A stretch of DNA of 64,000 nucleotides from Branchiostoma floridae (taxonomy: Eukaryota; Chordata; Leptocardii; Amphioxiformes; Branchiostomatidae). Position numbers and translations under genes: made by a program. How positions within the stretch are numbered: position 1 is the stretch's first letter; every line of letters begins with the position of its first letter. The stretch is taken from positions 8,973,904 to 9,037,903 of the forward strand of contig NC_049996.1 of the NCBI RefSeq assembly GCF_000003815.2. The letters are read 5' to 3'. Below, piece after piece: positions 1-9,822 of this stretch. The notes under the pieces were generated by a model that was given only the letters and a program-made list of their open reading frames with translations, ran no database searches and had not been told where the DNA came from.

Positions 1-740
1 CTTCCACATCCTCCTCTTCTGCCACTCCATCTTCATCATCATCATCATCAGGTACTGCATTGTTGTTAGGCCAAACTAACTTCATGTTGAACCAAGCTGA
101 GTCTACCAGCAAAATTTGCCCCTCATAATAAAGGAAATAGCATTTTCAGAGAGTCTAGATTTCACAATTTTCCCAGGGAACATATCCCCATCCCATGCCC
201 CCCCCCCCCCTCTACCTAGGTCGCACCTTTGACAGGATTTCCATTCAAAATCTAGGTGACGGAAAAAAATTCAGGCTGGTTAGAACACTGATATGGGTTG
301 GGGTAGGTCGGGAGAAGTTTGAGAGTGTTCAGAAAATTCAAACGTGGCTGACCCAAAAAGCGACAGTGAAGCACCCTGACTTCGTGGCGTCCTCGTAACA
401 CTGCGGCATCAAATTTTTACTCCTTGAATGTTGGTAGTTGCTTCATCTTATTATGTAGAAAAGTGCCCACAAATTTGACTTTGATAATTGAAGTTCTACA
501 ACCCTGAATCAGGCTAATGTTTCTCAGATTGTCATCAACATTTCTTATGTCCTCCACCTTACTCCAGATGCCTCCCCAGCTAAATCTCCGGAGGAGCTCC
601 GAAGGGAGAGGGAAGCGTACGAGGAACTTGCCTCAGATCTGGCAGACCACGAGGAAGACTACTTGGACTTGACCTTGGAAGAGGAGTCGACCTTCCTTCA
701 AGAGTATAGGGCGCTCCTTGAGTCAACACTGTCGTTCTGA
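1..740 (+). CDS. 3' terminal exons of an unrecognised gene (partial)
   Basis: The last exon runs 568-740. It follows a good acceptor (ccttactccag) and encodes 57 residues, D-ASPAKSPEELRRERE..., ending LESTLSF and a TGA at 738-740. It is strongly acidic and probably helical, with Glu/Leu-rich stretches. A preceding exon may end at 51, where a Ser-rich frame (SSSSATPSSSSSSG) meets CAG|gtactg; both boundaries are phase 1, so the two would join in frame as Ser-rich linker plus acidic C-terminus. AATAAA occurs at about 1041. The gene begins outside the window. I do not recognise the family and assign no function. The 1-51 exon is less certain than the terminal one, because the triplet run could also be intronic. 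Confidence 0.5.
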
Positions 741-1660
741 ATACTACCAAAAATCTTAGCATGAAAGTTCATCTGTGTTGGTAAATGACATGATGACATG
801 ACTTACAATACTTCCAGAGTAGCCAAGACAACTTAAGTCAGCAACAGAGGTGGTAACCTTGTAAGCAAAAGCATACATAAAACAACTGCCTCAAAAAATC
901 CAGAATAGAATTATTAAAACAGGGAGGCTGTTGTTATGTCCTTCAATGCTTGGTATAGTCAACACTGTTCACTATGCAAAGATTGTAGACTAGATACATT
1001 ACGGTGTCTTTGGTTTTAAGAGCTTAAGTCTTGAAATGATAATAAATATGAATTTTATCTCATAAGTTCAGCAGTTATTATTTGTATTTTCTGCAATTTA
1101 AAGGTAGTTTGATCCAGGACGTGGTGGTTTGTGAAAACGATCTATGTGATTTTGAAACAGGAGATGATTCGATATAAATCGTACTCAAAAGGCACTTCTA
1201 TGCTTATTGTTTATTGATAAAACTCAATTTAAATTGTCAATAGTTATGTAAACAAAGTAGCTGAAACCCAGTGCAACAGTTTCTAGCTTGCAAGGTGATT
1301 TTGAAAGCATGTCTATATATACGGTCCATTAGGAGTTCGGAAATGTCACCACCTGATCCAAGGGCAAGATTAAGAGCTTAATGTAAAGTAGAATGTGAAA
1401 GACATTATGATCAATAAGGAGTTCGAATTCTACTACATGTTAAAATGTCGCCACCTGAGCCAAGGGCTAGACGAAAAGCTTAGTGTCAATATAGAATGTG
1501 AAAATTAAGACTAAATTTATTTGTTCAAAGTACAAGTCTTTGTTAACTACACCAAATAGCAAGTAGTCTTGCCAGACTTGTTAATAGACAATCCTTGTCA
1601 CATAAAATACTGGTACTCGACCCCGACGGACATCTTTTTATCAAAGTAGAAGTAGAAGTA
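741..1660. other. 3' flank, no gene seen
   Basis: AT-rich flank of the upstream gene. Two short related blocks occur at 1325-1390 and 1412-1490; both carry an aaggagttcg motif and a nearby phrase of the form gtc(a/g)ccacctga(t/g)ccaaggg, so they look like diverged copies of one repeat. No convincing exon. Confidence 0.4.
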
Positions 1661-1760
1661 CTCATACTATGCCGTACTGTGCGTATGCCCTAAACTGACA
1701 TAAAACGATTGAGATGCGTATGAGGTGCGTATTGTGGGGGTATAATGAACATGTCAATAC
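1660..1760. repeat. Short interspersed repeat (MITE-like) copy
   Basis: The segment around gattgagatgcgtatgaggt matches a block at 35395-35450 (gactgagatgcgtataaggt), inside an intron of the Tie-like gene. Both are flanked by gtac/gcgt-rich sequence. They are two copies of one interspersed family. Confidence 0.5.
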
Positions 1761-1867
1761 GGACTGCATATAGATGTAACGTTACTTGTACAGTCACGCT
1801 CTTGTATCTGCACCTTAAAATGCAAAGTCTGTCAAACTCCTTGGTAGAGCACATATAGATAGATAGA

Positions 1868-1980
1868 TATCAGTCCTTTAGCGTCACGGTGGTTAACGAA
1901 TGGAACTCCCTGCCACAGGAGGTTGTAGACGCCAAGTCTGTGAATGAGTTTAAAACCAAGCTTGATAAACTGGGAGAGCG
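1868..1980 (+). mobile_element. 3' stub of a non-LTR retrotransposon (RT C-terminus)
   Basis: The frame from about 1870 reads SFSVTVVNEWNSLPQEVV..., followed by a SVNEFKTKLDKL motif. The WNSLP plus FKxxLD tail is the usual C-terminal end of chordate CR1/Rex-type reverse transcriptases. Nothing upstream encodes the RT core, so this is a heavily 5'-truncated copy. Confidence 0.7.
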
Positions 1981-2546
1981 AGAAGTACACCCTGCAAGTG
2001 TGAAGATCAGGAGCTACAGGCGTCGCCTTCTTCCCGAGGATGGTATCAAATGTATCAAAGATATAGATGAAAAAATATATAGGTATACATACATAAAACT
2101 ATGTAGTTACACGTACACACAACTATGTCTGCAATGAGCCTGACATTTGGTTCCTTGTGCGTACGACCACGTGAAGTCTGTCCATGTATGTGCGCTACAC
2201 TGGCTAATCATATAAGTGCGTCTGCGTTACGAAAGTTGTTCAATGAGTTAAGCCGCCGAGGAATGCTGAACCCCATGTACCAGGGCATTTTAAATTGTAT
2301 CTAAGGTTATGTGTTGGATTTCCAGAACATTCTGTTTCCTTTGAACTAACTACATGTATATTTCTTTGTTCTAATGTCCTAAGTTCGAATCCGGATGTTT
2401 ATCTATGTTGCAACATTGGCCTAAGTAAAGACACTATCATTCTCCAATTTCCTACGACTCAACTGTGTACCTAGGGACGCCTTCTCAGATGGGACATTTG
2501 TATGATACCAGAGGTATCGACTGAATTGTTTCAGGTCCGGTTTTTC

Positions 2547-3084
2547 TGGACCGGTTTATTTATTTATTTATTTATTTATTTATTTGTTCAGCTGTTTACA
2601 AACAGCCAGGGCTGCCCAACTAGCCGTAGGCTATTGTCAAGGGCTAACCCTGAACATGTTCGCACATGTTTGCACACGACGGGTTATACCGCCCCTTACG
2701 GGTGACACACCCGTCCGGGTGAATGATGTAGATCACCATGTGGCTGATACGAGACAGAGGTTCGCCAGGCCTCCATCCGGGTGATTTGAAGTGAATCACC
2801 AACTCCCGACAGAAGGATTTGCACCAACGCACACCGCACCATCGCACGTGTGGGGGATCTTTAACGTGCATGGGGTATGGCTCTCCCCATACACGGGTCC
2901 TCCATTTAACGTCCTATCCGAGGGACGACTCATTTTTCACTTGAGTAAAGTGAGGAAAGTCGTGTAAAGTGCCTTTCCCAAGGGCACAAGACCGGCAACA
3001 CGGCAGGCGGATTCGAACCGGCGACCTCTCGGTCACGGGCCGAATACACTACCACTGTGCTACGCGGCCCCACTGTGGACCGGT
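2547..3084 (-). mobile_element. Full-length tRNA-derived SINE with target-site duplication
   Basis: Read on the minus strand, the element starts with a tRNA-like head (near 3070-3009) containing an A-box-like tagcacagtggtag and a B box, ggttcgaatcc. It continues with the body phrase cccttgggaaaggcac and ends in a (TAAA)n tail, seen on the plus strand as (TTTA)n at 2556-2583. The 9-bp sequence tggaccggt occurs on both sides, at 2547-2555 and 3076-3084, as expected for a target-site duplication. The host sequence is itself a repeat found at 22079-22128, where it is uninterrupted. Confidence 0.8.
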
Positions 3085-3303
3085 CCAACCAAAAAAAAAA
3101 CGGTTTTGTACCTAAATAAAATTCCAGAACAGTTTTCAAACGAGTTTTCCTAATTTACAACATCGTGCTGCAGTGTTGCTAGCCTCCACATTTTTCAAAG
3201 TGTTTTTTAACCTACTTTGAAATTCATGCATTTTTGTAAGTATTATGATGTAAGTAACGTTAGTATAAGTATATTTACAATTGAAGGGCATTTTCCCATG
3301 GTA

Positions 3304-3579
3304 TTACAAATACAACATTGTAACTGGGAAGTTAACTTGTTGGCTAATCCAGCATTCAGTATCTTTACAGAATTTTGCTAGCTCAGAACAATCTCCAAAA
3401 AGATGAGTACTAGTCTCACTATTACAGTATAAGCATAGTTTGTTATCAAGTATTTTCCAAGCAAATACTCCTTTTTTGGGTAAGGAAGTTGTGTAAAAGT
3501 TTGAATTGGAAAGTCCTAGCGTATAAATCGGTGGTTGTTTTATAAATGAATAAATCTGAATTTTTTTGTTACTTTTCAT
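3304..3579 (-). mobile_element. LINE fragment, zf-RVT-like C-terminal domain
   Basis: The 91-residue minus-strand frame has the motif KLCLYCN-SETSTHLFGDC-S, a CxxC...H...C zinc-knuckle typical of the C-terminus of L1/Tx1-like reverse transcriptases (zf-RVT). No RT palm is visible. The 37-bp block at 3478-3514 recurs inverted at 3627-3663, so the locus is rearranged. Confidence 0.55.
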
Positions 3580-3676
3580 GCCATATCTAACATTTCGTTA
3601 TCTGTTAAAAATGGATTAAAAAACAACTTTCCAATTCAAACTTTTACACAGCTTCCTTGCCCTTAAACAAGTCCTT

Positions 3677-3955
3677 TTAAAAAGCTAGTATAACCGGTGA
3701 TAACAAATTCCACTCTACGATAGTTCTGGAAAAGTACAAATTTTTGAACACATCAATCCTAGGTTGGTAACTCTGGTATTTGAAGGCATGACTGTTTCTT
3801 GTTCTTTTGTGAGCTGGTATTAGATACTTATCAGTTGGTACGTCCACCAGTTTATTGGTCATTTTGTACATCATGGAAAGTCTGGACATTTTCCTTCTGT
3901 CTTCAAGTGGCATCCACTGCAAATCTGTTTTCATTTTGGTAACACTAGCTAGCAT
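3677..3955 (-). mobile_element. LINE fragment, RT C-terminal tail
   Basis: The 92-residue minus-strand frame reads ...LQWMPLEDRRKMSRLSMMYK... and later FSRTIVEWNLLSP. This is the standard end of CR1/jockey-like reverse transcriptases (LQWxxLxxRR, FPRTIxxWNxLP). It is truncated on both sides. Confidence 0.7.
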
Positions 3956-6640
3956 CCCTGTGTAGTTGTAGCATCCCTGTTGTAGTTGTTAGATACAGAC
4001 AGACAAGTTCTAGGCACCTTGTTGTGCAAGTTGGGCATCATTCAATTTCAAAGCGAGGCAGAACTACTTTCGTCACCCGGCCCCCGCCACGCAGCTTGAC
4101 CGTTCCAAGTGACTTGGCGACCCCGTGAGGAACAGATCGCTCCTATCAGTCGTACTCCCGTGGAGTGGAGTGCGCGTCGACTCGAAAACGCGTGTGTAAA
4201 CCCAGCTAGTAACTTCTTCTTATGAACAAGGAGGTTAAAGGAGGTGATTTTTAACCTCCTTGTTATGAACAATCCAATTATTGACCTCACGTTGGGGATT
4301 GTGTTGCGATGCATGACGACGCAGTTATTACATGCTTGAAAAAAGCATGTCTTGTTTTTGGTAGGGATCTTTGTGATTCCGGACCGATATCTTTAGAACC
4401 TCTGGATGGATTGCGGTCGCGTTTGCTATGGGGGTAGATATTGTGAGCCATTGTGCTATAGCGTGCATTAGAAGTTTGCTGCAGTTTTGTGGTTCGTTTA
4501 AAAAAAATATTTACACCCCTTTTTTTGGCAGGAGTAAAGTGGTCCTATGGTTGACCTGGAAAATGAGGTCAGTTTGTTTAGGCTGGATGCAGCACACCCG
4601 CACCAGCTGAGTGTAATTAGTGTTTAGTTTCAGTGTCCTGCAGTCATTATGGTACCTTCTACACCTCCTAGCATCTTCTTCAAAAGTGTTACATTCATCA
4701 GGTTGTATGCAATGTACATCTGCAAAAGTGAATGTTACCTCCATGAAAAATGGAGGTCCTGTTTTTGGTTTTTGATGTTTTGGGGTATACATGTATATCA
4801 GTTTGTTGCAGTTTTGTGGTTGTTTGAAAAATATATTAGAGCAACTGTGACCATCCCTGTCACCTCTGTATGGAATGAACCATTATATACACATAGGGAT
4901 ATGTGCCAGGTGCAGGTGTAACAATAGGAAATAAAAATGAAATGGTGAGGTCACTAAGAAGGTGTAGTTTTAGATCTCACCGTTTACCATAGGTACATTA
5001 TATAAGAACAATGATGGAATAATTTTGCCAAACGTCAAACCATATCACCCCACGACACACCATACGCACCATCACAAAACAAAATATTTCAAGCAGGTTT
5101 GAGTTTTCAGACTCTTGTTTAATATTGTAGCCATCTTTACCACCAGTCATATGTATGTTCGTCCAAATGTCTCACGTCACTTTGCTCGGCTCCTGGACAT
5201 GATAGCGACTCTTCCTCCTACGATTTGAGGCCTGTCCTTCCTGAGCTCAACTCTCCAGCTGGATACCAAAAGGTACATGTTTGTTATTTGTTTTCTTATC
5301 TGGCGCACCTGTTAATCTCTTTCTCGGCGCCTAACCGACAATTGAAGATTGCAAACATAAGGAGGACACGATTATTTACCGTTAACGTTTCTTCCAGTTT
5401 CCCTTTAAAAAAAAAGAAGCACTAGTAGGAACAATTCAATTATGTGATTGGAAACCAATTTGGCTTTCGCCTTGCAACAAAGTCGGCCTTTTCTCCTTTA
5501 TCTGCAAACGATGCATCAGTACATGATGTAGCACTTGACTGAATTTTCCGAAACATGGCGACTGCATGCATGACACTGGTAGGAAATACATTCAATGTAA
5601 CTTTGCGCTAAGTGGAAAACTTGATATGAAATAACACCTTTTGACAATTAAGAGATAAATGTGAGAGAATACATATTCATGTCTTGAATGAGTCTGTATG
5701 TCGATCCTAAAGATGGCAGTCTTGTCTGAAATGTAGCTACGCGTATTTTCTTGTTTAAGTAAAAGGTTTCTGTTACATATTTTTGAGTGCAGCCACGAAT
5801 GGAGACCCGAAAAGGGGATGTGCGTCTTTTAACATATACCTCGTCGAACAAATGTACCCAAAAACTATTCATGTACATGCTTATGGTATTTAAGAATGGT
5901 CTGTGATTTTTATTGAATCTAAAGGAGTCCTATACTCCACAAGAGGGTACTATTATATTTCAGCCATCGAATATATTGTATTCGTGATTATATTTCAACC
6001 ATACCATCTACGTGTGGTGAAATGTATTGTATTCGTAGAGTTTCTTCTTTCTTTCTGCGGTCAAATCTTCAAATCAAATCACCTCCGTCGTTCCTGGACC
6101 GAATGACTTAAATTTGGCTCAAGGGTAGAGTGGGCCTTTTTTTTTCATATCTGTCTCTAAAATGATTTGGTAAGTTTTTTGTCATTTCTAGAAAAACAGT
6201 GTACCCTGGTATTACAACCGAATTAGCTGAAATTTGACACAGATGTGCTTTGATAATCCCCCCATATGAATTCAATAACACTTTTGATGTGCAGTACAAC
6301 AAAATGCTTATTTTTGCGATATTGTGTCCATTCTTTGACGAAAAACGAACACTTTTGGCTCCTGTACCCTGGTTTTAAAACCAAATCACCTAAATTTTGG
6401 TAAAAGGGTGCACTAGATATTTATTCAAATGACACATGTATGATTTTTGGCATAAACCACTAAATGATATATATTTAGGGATTTTGTGTACTTCTCCAAC
6501 GACCATGGGGATCAATGACCTCGCGGTCGTTGACCCCCAAACCTGCAGACTACAACTGCAGACTACACCTGCAGGCCTGTATCTCTATTCAACCTAATTA
6601 GATAGGTAACCAATCACTTAGCTTAAATCAATATCCATAA
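3956..6640. other. Gene-free AT-rich DNA
   Basis: No exon stands out on either strand. A short inverted repeat lies at 4221-4264 (aaggaggttaaaggagg against aacctcctt). Cognate phrases such as tattgtattcgt recur at 5968-6045. Open frames here are short and lack family motifs. Confidence 0.4.
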
Positions 6641-7375
6641 AGGGGGATTTGGCAGCCAATCAGCGGGCATTTCTTTTAAATTCATCTTTGGACTAGTGAT
6701 TATGTGAAGTCTTTCAGTGGCTGTATTTTTGGACTGGTCTATTTTGAAATTTCACGGAGGGTATGCTGAAAGAGTCCATTCTTGCACGGAGGGGGATTTT
6801 TTAAAATTCATTTTTGAACTTTGGTGACTACTAGTTTGTTTAAGGCTTTCAGTAGGGTTATTTTTGGACTGGTCTAATGTGCAATTTTACATGGGTGTGC
6901 TAGAAGAATCTATTCTTGCACAGAGGGGGCTTTTTTAATCCATTTTTTTGGACTGGTGATTATGTCAAAGTCCTATTTTAGCTATTTTTGGACTGCTCCA
7001 CTTTACATGGAAGAGTCCATTTTTGCACACGGAAGGGGGATTTTTTTTCGAATTCAGTTTTGTAAGTGTGATGATTCAAAATTCCATTTTTAGTGGAAGT
7101 GTTTTTAGACTGGTCTATTACACCTTTTCAGCCACAGGGACCCTTTTTTGCTAAATTCAATTTTGGATTCGGTTTCTTATCCAAAAGGCCATGTCTTCAG
7201 TGGGAGTATTTCTGGACTGGTCTATTGTGCAAATTCACATAGGGTGCACTGGAGTCCAGTCTTGCATAATAGAATATTGTAAGATTCAGTTTTGGGTTAA
7301 ATCGTCATTAGTAAAAGTGATTTTTAAATGGGCGATTTTGGAACGATCTATTGGTGCGTGGGGAGGAAGCTGACT
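6640..7375. repeat. Diverged tandem satellite, unit about 120-150 bp
   Basis: The motif ttttggactggtctatt and its variants recurs at roughly 6728, 6848, 6945, 6990, 7105 and 7210, each followed by a gggggattttt-like phrase and agagtccattcttgcac. Five or six degenerate units can be aligned. Unit length drifts between copies, so this is an old array. Short frames inside it are not genes. Confidence 0.6.
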
Positions 7376-8520
7376 GAAATATGATGTATTTGCTCTCAAG
7401 CAAATGTCAGCCTTTCTAGTTTAATATTTATTTTTGGCATTCGCATAACCAGAATGTAGGCGCAGGGCTCACTTCAGACACATTAAGCCACAAACCACGG
7501 CGTTCGACATACGTGAGTACTGGTAATTGGTAGCTGATAATGAATGGCCCATGGCGTCAGCGGAGATTCCTTTCAAGATTTTTGAATGACTTGTCTGATT
7601 ACATTACAGAGACCGTACCCTCTAGCCATAGGTGCACCAAATCTGATACAAGTGTGTGAAAACAATGGCTTTTGAAAAAAAAACTGACATTTTCGGCTCG
7701 ATGAAAAGGATGGTTTACTGGTGGTTATTTGAGTACATCATAATGAGATGTGATGTATGTTTGATTGACCGTTTATAGGGAGAAAATTAAAAAAAAAGAT
7801 AAGGCACTTCTAAAGGCAGAAAATGGTATAAAAGTATGTTTAAATGGTGCAACGGCTGAGCTGTGTACTTAAACCCAGTACCTGTAACGCTAGGTCACCT
7901 TTATCCGAGGGGTAATCTTTATTCGATGTCTTTAAAAACAGCACATTTCGGAGTATCAAATCTGCGGACTGTGGTTTCAAATTTGCACTATTTTCAAAAT
8001 GTTCCGATTTAAAACCACCTCTCGTCAACTTCATATCCCTAAATACGCTTTTTTATAAACAGCGGATATAGGCTACCCTCGAATAAAGGTGAACCAGCGT
8101 TTTTCCAGTGTACAGATAAGTAATTCTTGCGTCAAAGATGACAATCATGATTAACCTGCCATTTGAAGATTGAAAAAGCGTAGAAAAAGACTTGTTTTTT
8201 TTTTCTTTTGAGACCAAAGTATGTGAAGCATGTTCTGTTTCAACCTATTTCACTTTAACGTTGTGGATGTGTATACAGAACAAAACATCCCAAAGTTTCA
8301 GAACCCCCTTATTAATAAATACTGAGGGCACAAACTTGGGGTTCTGTATGATTGCTAAAAAGCGATCAGACAGTTTAACTTCAACATAAATACTGTAATC
8401 GTAAATTAATAAAAATGTTAAAACATAACTTCCTGACATAAAGAATACTCAATAGCAACGTAATGTTCACTCCTACAAATGTTGTCACCGACTTACAATT
8501 TTCCCCAACATAACTTACAG
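7376..8520. other. Gene-free interval
   Basis: No coding exon, RNA gene or clear repeat family seen; AT-rich with short homopolymer runs. Confidence 0.4.
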
Positions 8521-8574
8521 TTAAAACGTGAATGTCGCGAATCTGTCAGTGTTTTCTGGTGCAAATGTAACGGT

Positions 8575-8745
8575 GGTGTTTAAGTACCGCCTACCGTCCT
8601 TGCCCAAGGGCTCTAGAGCTTTTGGTGTTGTGGTTTGCACGTTGGATTTGTAATCCGCCGACCGGGGTTCGATCCGGCGGGTGTCGGCGTGTTTGTTTCT
8701 GCTTCTTTTCTTACTCGCCCCTCTAATTTCTACATTGGTTCCCAC
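8575..8745 (+). mobile_element. tRNA-Thr(UGU)-like SINE head, copy 1
   Basis: A block starting gtttaagtaccgcctaccgt leads into ggatttgtaatcc, an anticodon stem-loop with TGT, and a T arm around gttcgatcc. The 5' acceptor strand does not pair with the 3' strand, so this is not a working tRNA. It is almost identical to copy 2 about 340 bp downstream. Confidence 0.6.
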
Positions 8746-8753
8746 ACCGGCCC

Positions 8754-8860
8754 TGTGAGTAACAGGCTAGAAATGTGCCACACAGTGACTTAGTAAGTAA
8801 CAGGCTAGCGGATGTGCCACACTGTGAGTAACAGGCTAAGATGTGCCACACAGGGATATC
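8754..8860. repeat. Short tandem repeat between the two SINE heads
   Basis: The phrase gtaacaggctag...atgtgccacac occurs three to four times in direct orientation, with a unit near 33-38 bp. Confidence 0.65.
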
Positions 8861-8907
8861 GATCTCGGAGATTCGAGGACGAATCTTGAAAAAGAAAAGG
8901 GGAGTAG

Positions 8908-9075
8908 TGTAACAGTGGTGTTTAAGTACCGCCTACCGTCCTTGCCCAAGGGCTCTAGAGCTTTTGTGGCGACAGCAATAGCGGTCATGAATTTGTAATC
9001 CGACGACCCCGGTTCGATCCCGGGCGTCGGCATGTTTGTTTCTTTCTGATCTTACTCGTCCCTCTATATTTCTAC
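8908..9075 (+). mobile_element. tRNA-Thr(UGU)-like SINE head, copy 2
   Basis: Repeats copy 1 from gtttaagtaccgcctaccgt onward. It has aatttgtaatccgacgacc, a perfect T arm (ccccggttcgatcccggg) and a 3' acceptor strand cgtcggca, but the 5' acceptor position reads gcttttg and cannot pair. It is a tRNA-derived element or decayed tRNA gene, not a functional tRNA. Confidence 0.6.
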
Positions 9076-9589
9076 ACAAACGCTCTTCCTAATAGTCGTA
9101 GTTTGATTTACCTACATGTAGTAGTAGTAGTAGTACACTGTTTGTTCCTTCGTTTATGAGTAAGTACTTTGTGTAAAATTGACGACATTTCTCCTTTACA
9201 CCCTGTGTTGCTATAGCTATCCCATGCGGCCCTTGGTGATTAGCCGTCGGCCGTGCCAACCCCAACAACAACACGTGGAGTCATACTCAGCCGTTTGAAT
9301 CATCAAGGCACCGAACATCATGACATTACAATGGCCTTCCTGGATCACTTTTCTATTAGGCACGTCTTCAGTTGTGCCGATTTTCAATAAGTTTCGTATT
9401 AATAGCACTGACAGAAACTTCTAAACAACCCTTAAAAACTGAATCAGCAGTACGATAGGAAGAACATCAAGCACCAGTGCAGAAGAGGACTACGTCGTTA
9501 GAGGAATCAAGGAGACCGTCCACAAGTAGGACACACCAGCCTTCAGCAACAGACACGGCGGGCGCTACGGACTTCCCGCCTATTGCTGA

Positions 9590-9690
9590 AGTCACGTATC
9601 CGTGATTGTGACGTCACGAGACCGTAACAGCGACGTCACAAGTCCATATTTGTGACGCCACGAATCCGTGATTGCCGACGTCAAAGTCCA
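9590..9690 (+). promoter_or_regulatory. Cluster of CRE-like sites upstream of the GPCR
   Basis: One palindromic TGACGTCA (9609-9616), two CGACGTCA (9631-9638, 9676-9683) and one TGACGCCA (9653-9660) lie in 75 bp, embedded in a degenerate repeat of about 22 bp (ccgtgattgtgacgtcacg). They are 140-215 bp upstream of the chosen GPCR start. CREB/ATF binding is inferred from the motif only. Confidence 0.5.
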
Positions 9691-9822
9691 AAAGCTACAT
9701 GACCAATTAACTTGTCACTTAATTGCGGGAAGACAGTTGAAGATACTAAACTTTATACGTATTTACACGAACGCTTAGATGTCAACTCTATCGTTAACTC
9801 TGTGTTAGAAGATTTTACAAAA

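Noticed and set aside
3009-3072. A functional tRNA gene on the minus strand
   Set aside because: A and B boxes are present, but it is the head of a SINE with target-site duplication, and the acceptor stem does not close.
8960-9035. Functional tRNA-Thr(UGU)
   Set aside because: Good T arm and anticodon loop, but the 5' acceptor strand (gcttttg) cannot pair with cgtcggc, and the same defect is in the neighbouring copy.
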